6,518 nucleotides of DNA from contig CATOJU010000054.1 in assembly GCA_951800555.1 (NCBI GenBank), positions 1 to 6,518 of the forward strand. The letters run 5' to 3'. The stretch's first letter is position 1, and each line of letters starts with the position of its first letter. This document shows, in pieces, positions 1 to 6,130 of the stretch. A model generated the notes under the pieces. It worked only from the letters and a program-made list of their open reading frames with translations, was not told where the DNA came from and made no database searches. A program made the position numbers and the translations under genes. The stretch is from an uncultured Rickettsiales bacterium. Lineage in GTDB: Bacteria > Pseudomonadota > Alphaproteobacteria > Rickettsiales > UBA1997.

Positions 1-5
1 TTTTG

Positions 6-36
6 TTGACTTTTTTAATTAACGTGTAATTATTAT
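6..36 (+). promoter_or_regulatory. Possible sigma70-type promoter of the giant repeat-protein gene
   Basis: A TTGACT box at 6-11 matches the -35 consensus at five of six positions, and TATTAT at 31-36 matches the -10 consensus at five of six. The spacer is 19 bases, slightly longer than the preferred 17. Initiation would fall around 42-45 and leave a leader of roughly 45 bases before the ATG at 91. A second AT-rich candidate for the -10 box is TATAAA at 40-45, but it is too far from TTGACT to pair with it. In DNA this AT-rich, -10-like hexamers are common by chance, so the support rests mainly on the TTGACT box and its position. Confidence 0.33.
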
Positions 37-80
37 AGATATAAAATAATTATTTATTTGATATTTATTAATAATAAATT

Positions 81-90
81 GGGAGAAGAG
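81..90 (+). promoter_or_regulatory. Purine-rich ribosome-binding sequence that decides the start at 91
   Basis: The stretch GGGAGAAGAG lies immediately before the ATG at 91. Its GGGAG core (81-85) is five bases from the start codon, at the short end of normal Shine-Dalgarno spacing. It is the only G-rich patch in an otherwise A/T leader. The in-frame TTG at 58, which would add 11 residues, has only A/T sequence in front of it and no such element. I therefore prefer the ATG at 91 over the longer TTG-initiated reading. Confidence 0.5.
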
Positions 91-3000
91 ATGGTCGGTA
101 ATACAAAAAATGATAATATAAAAAATAATAATAATTCTACGGAAGAAACACCACCAGAATATGATAAAAATATAGAAAAAAAACTTTTAGATAGTGATGT
201 TTTAAATTTAGGTACACACAATTATAATATAAGAGTCGTATCAGAAGATGGTAGTGATAAAGATGTAAAAACAGCAGGTACTATAAATACAGAGGGTTAT
301 AAATGCTATCAAAAGGGAAAAAGAGAAGAAGCATATAAAAAATTTAATGAAGCATTAAAATTTAATGAACGAAGATATGAAAATGAGAGACGAGATAGTA
401 TCAGTATTTCTTCAATTTATAATAATTTAGGTGTTTGTGAATTTGCTGGTCGTGGAGTTAAACCAAACAGAGAAAGTGGTTATAAAAAATTAAAGCAATC
501 ACTTAAAAAAGGTGGAGTTGGAGTAAATACTGCTAAAATGAATATTGCTACATGTAATTGTTTTGGTGTAGGAGACTCAAAAGACCCAGAAAAAAATAAA
601 AAAGTAGGTTTTGAAAAACTTAAACAAATTAGTGAAGAAAACATAGATTCTATTAAAAATAAGGAAGATAAAAAAAATGCTGAAATTAGAAAAAATAATG
701 CTATTGCTAATATGGCTAGGTGTTATTTGTATGGTATAGGTACAGAACCTGATTTAAAGAAAGCAGAAGAATGTCTTAATTTGCTTAGTTCAAATGAAAA
801 AAAAGCTGAGCTTCTTAATGCTATAGGCAACCATTACTATAAAATGGAAAGAGATGCAGTAACAGCAAAAAAATATTTTAAACAAGCAATGGATATGGGT
901 AGTAAAAAAGGCGAATATAATTATAATCTTATTCAGGGGAAAGAAGTAGAAAAACCAAAAGAAAATGATGGGGAAGATATTAAAATAGATGATAATATTA
1001 AAAGAGTAAAACCAAAACCAACACCAAAACCAACACCGCCTGACCCAAGACCAGCTCTACACAACCAATTAAACAAAACACTAGGCAAAGAAACTGATGC
1101 TGCAATATGCAAAGATGGAAAATTTTATAAAAAAGATGGAAAAACAGAAATTCCATTAGAAAAATCTAAAGCCAGTGGACTGAATAATGTAGACAATGGT
1201 ATAAATTCTTTAACTGCTGCATTAGATAAAAAAATAGAAGCCCTAGGTCCAAATCCATCACTGGAGCAAGTTAAAGAATGTGAACAATGCATTAATGCTA
1301 CTAATTTAGTCATTTCTAATGCCCAAAAGCTTGGAGCTAGCAAAAGTAATTTTGATTCTAAAGTTAGTGAAGCACAAACTGCAATAGATAAAAAAAAGAC
1401 ACAAGCCAAAACAAACTATGATAACTTTACAAAAAATTGCGAAAATTTACAAAAAGAAGCTGAAGACGAAGTTAAAAAGGACAAGGAAACAATTGTATTT
1501 AAAAATGAAGATGAAAAGAAAGCGGCAGACAAAGAAATAGAAATATTAGAGGCAGAAAACAAAAAATTAATGGAAGATGCACAAAAAATAAATCAAGAAT
1601 TTAATAAAAATATTGAAGGTACAGAAAATGATAATAAAACATTATCAACAAATGTTAATAATGAGATAAATGGGCTTAAATCGCCAGAAAATCCTACGGT
1701 TAATGGTATAACAAATTATAGCGATAATATATCAAATACAAATAAAAAAGTTCAGGAAGCAAAGAAAAATATTAGTAAAGGTGATAATGTTCCAGAATAT
1801 GAAAATATAAATAAAAAAATGATGGAAAACCAGCTTAGAATAGAAAGATTAAGAAAGGGAATACAAAAATATGAAGATATAGATAGAAGGCCAGACCTGC
1901 TTAATGAATTTAATGAACAAATAACTGGTAAAAAAACTGACGCAAAAAAATATGATGAGAAAACTGGAAAATTTACTAATGGTAAAGGAGAAGAGGTTAG
2001 TTTGGGACAATTTACAGATAATAGAGTATCTAATATTGCTAGTGATGTAAATAATATAAATAATCAAATACTTTCTGATATAAAAAAAAGTGGTAAAAAT
2101 CCAACAGAAAAACAACTTACTGATTTTAGAAAAAGATTTGAAGCTGCAAAAACTTTGCAGAGTAATGTAAGAGAACTTGGTAATAGTGTAGACGATCTTG
2201 ATAATAGACATAAAATAGCAAACGAAAATTTAGATGAACAAAAAAAACAAAATGATAAAAATTATGAAGATTTTGAGAATAAATTACAAGAATCACAACG
2301 AAAAGCTCAGGAAAATGCTGTAGCAGTTGAAATAAAAAATAAGGAAGAAAAAGAAGAATATAAAAAAAAATTGAAAGAATTAAAAGCAAAAAGACAGGCT
2401 ATAATAGATGAGCAAGAGAGGAAAAAAAAAGAACAAGATAATAAAATTGATGCGGCAAAAAAAAATAATAATAAAATATTAAATGGTACTAAAAATAAAG
2501 TAAAAGGTACTAAACTTAATGGTGAAAGTATAGAAGCTAATAGTGAAATTGTTACAAATTTAACTGGGAAAGTAAAAAGTACAAAATTTAAAACGGCGGA
2601 TAAAAATCCAGATTTACAAAATCCAACTTTTGAATTAAAAAGTAAAGATGCAAGTATAGAGGATTTAGATCAACGAATAGCAAATATAGAAGCAGGGCTT
2701 AATTTTGATAGAAGACCAGATCTGCTTAATGAATTTAATAAACAAATAACTGGTAAGGAAACTGATGCAAAAAAATATGATGAAGAAACTGGAAAATTTA
2801 CTAATGATAAAGGTGAAGAAGTTAAATTAGGACAATTTGGAGAGGATAGATTACAAGAAATTAGTGAAGGTGTAAATAATATAAACAATCAAATACTTGC
2901 TGATATAAAAAAGAATGGTAAAGAGCCATCACAAACTGATTTGGATAGATTTAGAAAAACTTTCAAAAATGCAAGAACTTTGCAGAATAATGTAGTAAAA

Positions 3001-6000
3001 CTTGCTGATAGTAAAGAAAATTTTGATAAAAAATATAACGAAGCAAATAATAAACTAGAAAATAATATAACAACTATTAATCAAAATTTACAAGATTTTG
3101 AAAATACTACAAGTAATGTAACAGTAACAGAGAAAGAACTTAAAGAAAGTGAATATAAAGAAGAAAATGATGTTAGTAAAATGAATGAGAGATTAAAAGA
3201 AATAGAGGAAGAAGAAAAAAAATTAAAAGAAGAAGCAAAAAGAGAGTCGGAATCAGCAATAAAAACTAATAGTGATTTAAAAGAACTTAATAATGGTATA
3301 AACTCTACTGTTAATGGTCTTGTAAACGAAACTAATAAAGATTTTAATGAAAATAAACCAACACCAAAAGATATTACAAGATTAAGCGAAAAAACAGGTA
3401 ATTTAGCAAAAGGTATAGATGAAACTACAAATGAACTTATATCTGAAGGTCCTGTGCCGAATCTAGAAGAAAAAAAAAATAAACTTATAGAATTGGAAAA
3501 GGAAAAACAAAAAATAAATTCAAGAGTATCAGAAGTAAAAGAACTTAATGAATTAAGTGTTAAAAGTTTTAATTTACGTCAAAAAGCTTTAGGCGCCGGT
3601 GGGCAAATGGCTGCAAAGTATGACCCTGTAAATAAAGTATATTTAAATGAAAAAGGTGAGCCGATTGAATTAACTGATATAAAAGCAAATAGTTTAAGTG
3701 ATAAATTTAATAAAACTACAAATAAATTACTTAAAGAAGATTATGATCTTTTAAAAAGTCATAATAAAGATAAACTAGAAGAATGTGATAGACGTAGTAA
3801 ACAAGTTGCTAATATAACTAGGCTTATAGATGAGACTGATAAAAGTAGGGAAAATTTTTTAAAAAGAGTAAATGAATCTATAGATAAAGTTGATGAAGCT
3901 GAAAAAGATAAAAAAAATAAAGTAAATGAGCTTGATAATTATTATAAAGAATTAGATGTAACTGCTAAAGAAAAAGAAGAAACTGGTTATGAACATTTAA
4001 ATACGGAAAAAGAAATAGAAGAAGAAAAAAAGAGATTAACTAAAGAATATGAACAAAAATATGAAGAAGCTCTTGAAAAACAAAGAAAATATCTTGAAGA
4101 AAGGATAAAAACTGCTAATGATAAAGCTGATAATGTAAATGATGGTGTTGATGAAGATGGAAAAACAAGAGATAACAAATTATCAACATTAGAAAATAAT
4201 ATAAAAAATGTAAAGAAAGAGTATGATAGAGAAATCGATGATTTTGAATTACCAGATCAAGAAGAATACAAAAAGCAAATGAAACAATTGGCAAAAAGAG
4301 AATACCAATTAACTTTAAATCTTGATAAGGAAATTGATTATCTATCAAAAATAGATCCAAATAATGAAGAACAATTGACTGAAGCTAACAAAAAAATAGA
4401 AGAAAAATGTGAAAAAATATATGAAGCAAATACAGAAGAGGGTGCCCCATCATTAACTGATGAGGAAAAAAGAAATATAAAATATGAAGAAGCTCAAAAA
4501 TCTATAGATAAACTTTCACCGGAAAATCAAAAAAAATGTGCTGAAAATGGTTTAAAAATAATGGATTTGTCTCCAGAAACACCTGTAGATCTTGTTTTTC
4601 TTGAAAAACAAAGAATATATGCATGTAAAATTAAAGATTGCAATGGTAAAACTGCTACTAACTATAAAGATGCTGGAAATGGTGTTAAGATGGAAAATTT
4701 ATCATCGGAATATTTAATGAATGTTGGTAATGTAAGTATTGGCTTACATTCTAAAGTTAAAGATGTTAGTGTTGAAGATTTTTATAAAGGCAAAGGTAAT
4801 CCACCAGAAGATAAAGATAATTATAATTATTCTAGACTTACTGTAGAAAGTATGTTTGAAGATAAAGAAAATAAACATGTTGGTTATACTATTGATTTAA
4901 AGTATTCAAAAGGTCAAGATTCGGTTGAACTAAAAGACACTATTAGTAAAAAAGGTTTAGAAAATTGTGGAGCAGAATTTGTAATAAAAGATAGAGATGG
5001 AAATGTATTAAATGAAGAGGAAACTAGAGAATTTTTAAGTAAATTACAACCTAAACCGGATACACCAGAAAGAGCAAATTGGAGAAAAGAAAGAAAAGAG
5101 ATAGTTAAACGAGAGAATACCAAAAATAAACGAGAATCTAAATCAGAGTCTAAATCCAGTTCTAATTCCGGATCTAAAAAAGATGACGAGAAGAAAAATG
5201 AAGAAGAACAATCTGCTATTGATCGTATAATTGCTTTTATAGATAGTTTATTTAATGATAAAAAAGAAATAGAAAAAACAGAAAAACAAAAAGAAAACGA
5301 GAAAAAAGAAAAAACATTAGAAGATAGATTAAAAGAAAAAAAGAAAGAAATAGATCAAAAAATTAAAGAAGAATGTAAAAAATTAAATGAAGAAATGAAA
5401 GAAAATGGTTATGGTTTTGGTGAAAGAAGAGCAGCTATAAAAAAGGTAAAAGAAGAGGGAGCTAAAAAATATAATGAAATGGCAGAAAAAGAGAAAGAGA
5501 AAGAAAGAGAAAAATTTAGAGATAAATTTATTGGTGAACTACCTAATATAGAAGGAGATAAGAATAAAAAAGAATCTAAATCGGAAGAATCAAAACAAGA
5601 AACCGAAAAAAAAGAAGCAGGGCCAGAACCCAAAAAAGAAGAAAACAAAATTGGAGTTGGAGCTCCAGCAGCTAAACCCAAATCAGTAGAACCGGAGCCC
5701 ACAAAAACAATAACACGTCAAGAACTTGAAAAAGATGAACCTAAAAGACAAGATGAACCTAAACCAGAAACTAAAAAACAAGAAGAGAAAAGGGCAAAGG
5801 ATGATTTTATAATAAAGCCAACAATTAGTGCTGATAAAACTGATCCTTTGTTACCACCAGAAAAACAAGATACTCAAAATAAAATTAATAATCTTAAAAA
5901 GGAAGGCCAGAGTATGTCTACTGAAATGAGACAAGTACAACAAGCTATTAGTAAATCAGGTTTAAATAGAGGGGATGTAGCATCAGTAGGTGATAAAAAT

Positions 6001-6075
6001 GAAAAAACAGGACCAAATGCAGGCACTACAATGGATGTAAGAGATAAAAGTCAATCTGCAAATAAAACAGTATAA
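91..6075 (+). CDS. Giant modular repeat protein, unrecognised: Sel1/TPR-like N-terminus, four ~280-residue tandem units, charged C-terminal tail
   Basis: The predicted product has 1994 residues and I do not recognise it as a named protein. Residues 65-97 resemble a TPR (G-Y-x-x-G-x-x-x-x-A and AL pattern), and residues about 107-275 hold three to four Sel1-like repeats (NNLGVCEFAGRGV, NMARCYLYGIGTEPDLKKAEE). A PKPTPKPTPP hinge leads into four tandem units starting near residues 318, 598, 873 and 1159. Each unit has a head with a YDxxTGKFxNxKGEExxLxxF-type motif followed by a heptad-like Lys/Glu linker. Residues about 1492-1654 form a less charged, probably folded domain. The rest is a Ser/Lys, Lys/Glu and Pro-rich tail with a short hydrophobic patch, AIDRIIAFIDSLF (about 1709-1721). 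No signal peptide or transmembrane segment is visible, so it is cytoplasmic or exported by a signal-less route. Sel1/TPR repeats generally bind proteins. A scaffold, structural filament or secreted host-interaction protein are all possible, but none is shown by the sequence. The frame is intact despite many poly(A) runs. An in-frame TTG at 58 is the alternative start. Confidence 0.9.
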   Translation: MVGNTKNDNIKNNNNSTEETPPEYDKNIEKKLLDSDVLNLGTHNYNIRVVSEDGSDKDVKTAGTINTEGYKCYQKGKREEAYKKFNEALKFNERRYENERRDSISISSIYNNLGVCEFAGRGVKPNRESGYKKLKQSLKKGGVGVNTAKMNIATCNCFGVGDSKDPEKNKKVGFEKLKQISEENIDSIKNKEDKKNAEIRKNNAIANMARCYLYGIGTEPDLKKAEECLNLLSSNEKKAELLNAIGNHYYKMERDAVTAKKYFKQAMDMGSKKGEYNYNLIQGKEVEKPKENDGEDIKIDDNIKRVKPKPTPKPTPPDPRPALHNQLNKTLGKETDAAICKDGKFYKKDGKTEIPLEKSKASGLNNVDNGINSLTAALDKKIEALGPNPSLEQVKECEQCINATNLVISNAQKLGASKSNFDSKVSEAQTAIDKKKTQAKTNYDNFTKNCENLQKEAEDEVKKDKETIVFKNEDEKKAADKEIEILEAENKKLMEDAQKINQEFNKNIEGTENDNKTLSTNVNNEINGLKSPENPTVNGITNYSDNISNTNKKVQEAKKNISKGDNVPEYENINKKMMENQLRIERLRKGIQKYEDIDRRPDLLNEFNEQITGKKTDAKKYDEKTGKFTNGKGEEVSLGQFTDNRVSNIASDVNNINNQILSDIKKSGKNPTEKQLTDFRKRFEAAKTLQSNVRELGNSVDDLDNRHKIANENLDEQKKQNDKNYEDFENKLQESQRKAQENAVAVEIKNKEEKEEYKKKLKELKAKRQAIIDEQERKKKEQDNKIDAAKKNNNKILNGTKNKVKGTKLNGESIEANSEIVTNLTGKVKSTKFKTADKNPDLQNPTFELKSKDASIEDLDQRIANIEAGLNFDRRPDLLNEFNKQITGKETDAKKYDEETGKFTNDKGEEVKLGQFGEDRLQEISEGVNNINNQILADIKKNGKEPSQTDLDRFRKTFKNARTLQNNVVKLADSKENFDKKYNEANNKLENNITTINQNLQDFENTTSNVTVTEKELKESEYKEENDVSKMNERLKEIEEEEKKLKEEAKRESESAIKTNSDLKELNNGINSTVNGLVNETNKDFNENKPTPKDITRLSEKTGNLAKGIDETTNELISEGPVPNLEEKKNKLIELEKEKQKINSRVSEVKELNELSVKSFNLRQKALGAGGQMAAKYDPVNKVYLNEKGEPIELTDIKANSLSDKFNKTTNKLLKEDYDLLKSHNKDKLEECDRRSKQVANITRLIDETDKSRENFLKRVNESIDKVDEAEKDKKNKVNELDNYYKELDVTAKEKEETGYEHLNTEKEIEEEKKRLTKEYEQKYEEALEKQRKYLEERIKTANDKADNVNDGVDEDGKTRDNKLSTLENNIKNVKKEYDREIDDFELPDQEEYKKQMKQLAKREYQLTLNLDKEIDYLSKIDPNNEEQLTEANKKIEEKCEKIYEANTEEGAPSLTDEEKRNIKYEEAQKSIDKLSPENQKKCAENGLKIMDLSPETPVDLVFLEKQRIYACKIKDCNGKTATNYKDAGNGVKMENLSSEYLMNVGNVSIGLHSKVKDVSVEDFYKGKGNPPEDKDNYNYSRLTVESMFEDKENKHVGYTIDLKYSKGQDSVELKDTISKKGLENCGAEFVIKDRDGNVLNEEETREFLSKLQPKPDTPERANWRKERKEIVKRENTKNKRESKSESKSSSNSGSKKDDEKKNEEEQSAIDRIIAFIDSLFNDKKEIEKTEKQKENEKKEKTLEDRLKEKKKEIDQKIKEECKKLNEEMKENGYGFGERRAAIKKVKEEGAKKYNEMAEKEKEKEREKFRDKFIGELPNIEGDKNKKESKSEESKQETEKKEAGPEPKKEENKIGVGAPAAKPKSVEPEPTKTITRQELEKDEPKRQDEPKPETKKQEEKRAKDDFIIKPTISADKTDPLLPPEKQDTQNKINNLKKEGQSMSTEMRQVQQAISKSGLNRGDVASVGDKNEKTGPNAGTTMDVRDKSQSANKTV
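283..915 (+). other. TPR/Sel1-like repeat domain of the giant protein
   Basis: This part encodes residues 65-275. The first element, INTEGYKCYQKGKREEAYKK and following residues, has TPR spacing, ending in FNEALKFN. Sel1-type signatures follow: NNLGVCEFAGRGV (111-123) with YKKLKQSLKKG; a degenerate NIATCNCFGVGDSKDPEKN (151-169) with GFEKLKQI; NMARCYLYGIGTEPDLKKAE (207-226); and a last helix pair, NAIGNHYYKMERDAVTAKKY (243-262), followed by FKQAMDMG. The A/G/Y positions and the G-x-G-x-x-x-D turn are the family hallmarks I used. Such alpha-solenoids usually serve as protein-binding surfaces. The middle copy carries an insertion of about 20 Lys/Asn/Glu-rich residues after its second helix. Confidence 0.72.
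1042..1881 (+). repeat. Tandem protein repeat, unit 1 (about 280 residues, diverged)
   Basis: Residues 318-597. The head begins DPRPALHNQLNKTLGKETDA, which aligns with DRRPDLLNEFNEQITGKKTDA of unit 2, and continues with CKDGKFYKKDGKTEIPLEKS in place of YDEKTGKFTNGKGEEVSLGQ. The second half (VDNGINSLTAALDKKIEALG, then SKSNFDSKVSEAQTAI) matches the VNNINNQIL...SKENFDKKYNEANNKL pattern of unit 3. The linker starts NYDNFTKNCENL, aligned with NYEDFENKLQES of unit 2, and contains GITNYSDNISNTNKKV, a motif with counterparts in the other linkers. It is clearly homologous but much more diverged than units 2 and 3 are from each other. Confidence 0.75.
1882..2706 (+). repeat. Tandem protein repeat, unit 2 (about 275 residues)
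   Basis: Residues 598-872. The head runs from DRRPDLLNEFNEQITGK through YDEKTGKFTNGKGEEVSLGQ and VNNINNQILSDIKKSGKNPT to about residue 717. A strongly charged linker follows, with KEEKEEYKKKLKELKAKRQA and NGTKNKVKGTKL. Bases 1882-1998 align without gaps to 2707-2823 of unit 3 with 11 differences in 117 bases by my count, seven of them synonymous. The linker holds several runs of nine A (2362-2370, 2422-2430, 2457-2465), yet the frame is open. Confidence 0.88.
2707..3564 (+). repeat. Tandem protein repeat, unit 3 (about 286 residues)
   Basis: Residues 873-1158. The head starts DRRPDLLNEFNKQITGKETD, continues YDEETGKFTNDKGEEVKLGQ and VNNINNQILADIKKNGKEPS, and ends near SKENFDKKYNEANNKL (about residue 992). 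The linker contains KMNERLKEIEEEEKKLKEEA, consistent with coiled coil, then DITRLSEKTGNLAKGIDETT, which corresponds to GITNYSDNISNTNKKV of unit 1. It ends in PVPNLEEKKNKLIELEKEKQ, which matches VPEYENINKKMMENQLRIER of unit 1. The linker similarity shows that the duplicated module is the whole stretch of about 280 residues and not only the head. Confidence 0.88.
3565..4320 (+). repeat. Tandem protein repeat, unit 4 (diverged; about 250 residues)
   Basis: Residues 1159 to about 1410. The head has lost the RRPDLL start but keeps AAKYDPVNKVYLNEKGEPIE, aligned with DAKKYDEKTGKFTNGKGEEV, then LSDKFNKTTNKLL and the late motif DKSRENFLKRVNESID, aligned with DSKENFDKKYNEANNK. The linker has the typical charged helix (EEKKRLTKEYEQKYEEALEK) and a terminal segment FELPDQEEYKKQMKQLAKRE resembling the VPNLEEKKNKLIELEKEK end of unit 3. 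Its far boundary is approximate. Divergence at units 1 and 4, with near-identity in the middle, is typical of tandem protein repeats. Confidence 0.68.
4564..5052 (+). other. Unrecognised compact domain near the C-terminus of the giant protein
   Basis: Residues about 1492-1654 have a normal amino-acid mix and beta-like alternation, unlike the Lys/Glu-rich surroundings. Examples are VDLVFLEKQRIYACKIKDCN, YLMNVGNVSIGLHSKVKDVS, VGYTIDLKYSKGQDSVELKD and AEFVIKDRDGNVLNEEETRE. It contains three cysteines, two of them within IYACKIKDC, the third in LENCGAEF. I cannot assign a fold or a catalytic motif. It is the part of the protein most likely to carry a specific activity or binding function outside the repeats. 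Confidence 0.5.
5053..6072 (+). other. Charged, low-complexity C-terminal tail of the giant protein
   Basis: Residues about 1655-1994. A Ser/Lys stretch (RESKSESKSSSNSGSKK) is followed by a short hydrophobic patch, AIDRIIAFIDSLF. A likely coiled coil comes next (KTLEDRLKEKKKEIDQKIKE onward), with a small GYGFGERRAAIKKV break. Then comes a Pro/Lys/Glu segment (AGPEPKKEE, KSVEPEPTK, DEPKRQDEPKPETKKQ), and finally a less charged end with ADKTDPLLPPEKQ and MSTEMRQVQQAISKSGLNRG. Most of it looks disordered. The polar extreme C-terminus would be compatible with a C-terminal secretion signal, but no diagnostic motif is present. Confidence 0.6.
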
Positions 6076-6076
6076 A

Positions 6077-6104
6077 TTGAAAATTAGAAAATAGTATTTA
6101 TGAT
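6077..6104 (+). promoter_or_regulatory. Possible sigma70-type promoter of the histidine-phosphatase gene
   Basis: TTGAAA at 6077-6082 and TATGAT at 6099-6104 each match the consensus at five of six positions and are separated by 16 bases, close to optimal. Initiation would fall near 6111, leaving a leader of about 20 bases before the ATG at 6131. The -35 box starts two bases after the stop codon of the giant gene. No G+C-rich hairpin separates the two genes, so read-through from upstream is also possible. Confidence 0.4.
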
Positions 6105-6130
6105 TACAGTTAATTATTAAAATAAAATCT

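Noticed and set aside
45..54. Perfect palindrome AATAATTATT in the leader.
   Set aside because: Short A/T-only palindromes are expected by chance in this composition and it has no partner site.
58..90. In-frame TTG at 58 as the start of the giant gene, adding 11 residues.
   Set aside because: Only A/T sequence precedes it, while GGGAGAAGAG sits directly before the ATG at 91. It cannot be fully excluded without proteomics.
1849..2389. Overlapping minus-strand open frames of 87 and 120 codons rich in Phe/Ile/Leu.
   Set aside because: They are complements of Lys/Glu/Asn-rich codons of the real gene. Their hydrophobic composition is the mirror of the A-rich coding strand, and no start signals are visible.
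1042..4320. CRISPR array or mobile-element origin of the repeated DNA.
   Set aside because: The repeats are about 840 bases apart, in frame and protein-coding with codon-level divergence. There are no short direct repeats with unique spacers, no terminal inverted repeats and no transposase motifs.
5409..5702. Minus-strand open frame of 97 codons, Ser/Phe-rich.
   Set aside because: It lies opposite the Lys/Glu/Pro-rich tail and has the same mirror-composition explanation.
91..6075. Mollicute-type code with TGA as Trp.
   Set aside because: No TGA occurs in frame, Trp is encoded by TGG, and the reading frames close normally.
6100..6120. Tiny ORF ATG...TAA of six codons in the intergenic gap, possibly a leader peptide.
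   Set aside because: It has no ribosome-binding site, no attenuator-like hairpin follows it, and its length is what chance would give.
6076..6130. Rho-independent terminator between the two genes.
   Set aside because: There is no G+C-containing inverted repeat followed by a T run, only A/T-rich sequence.
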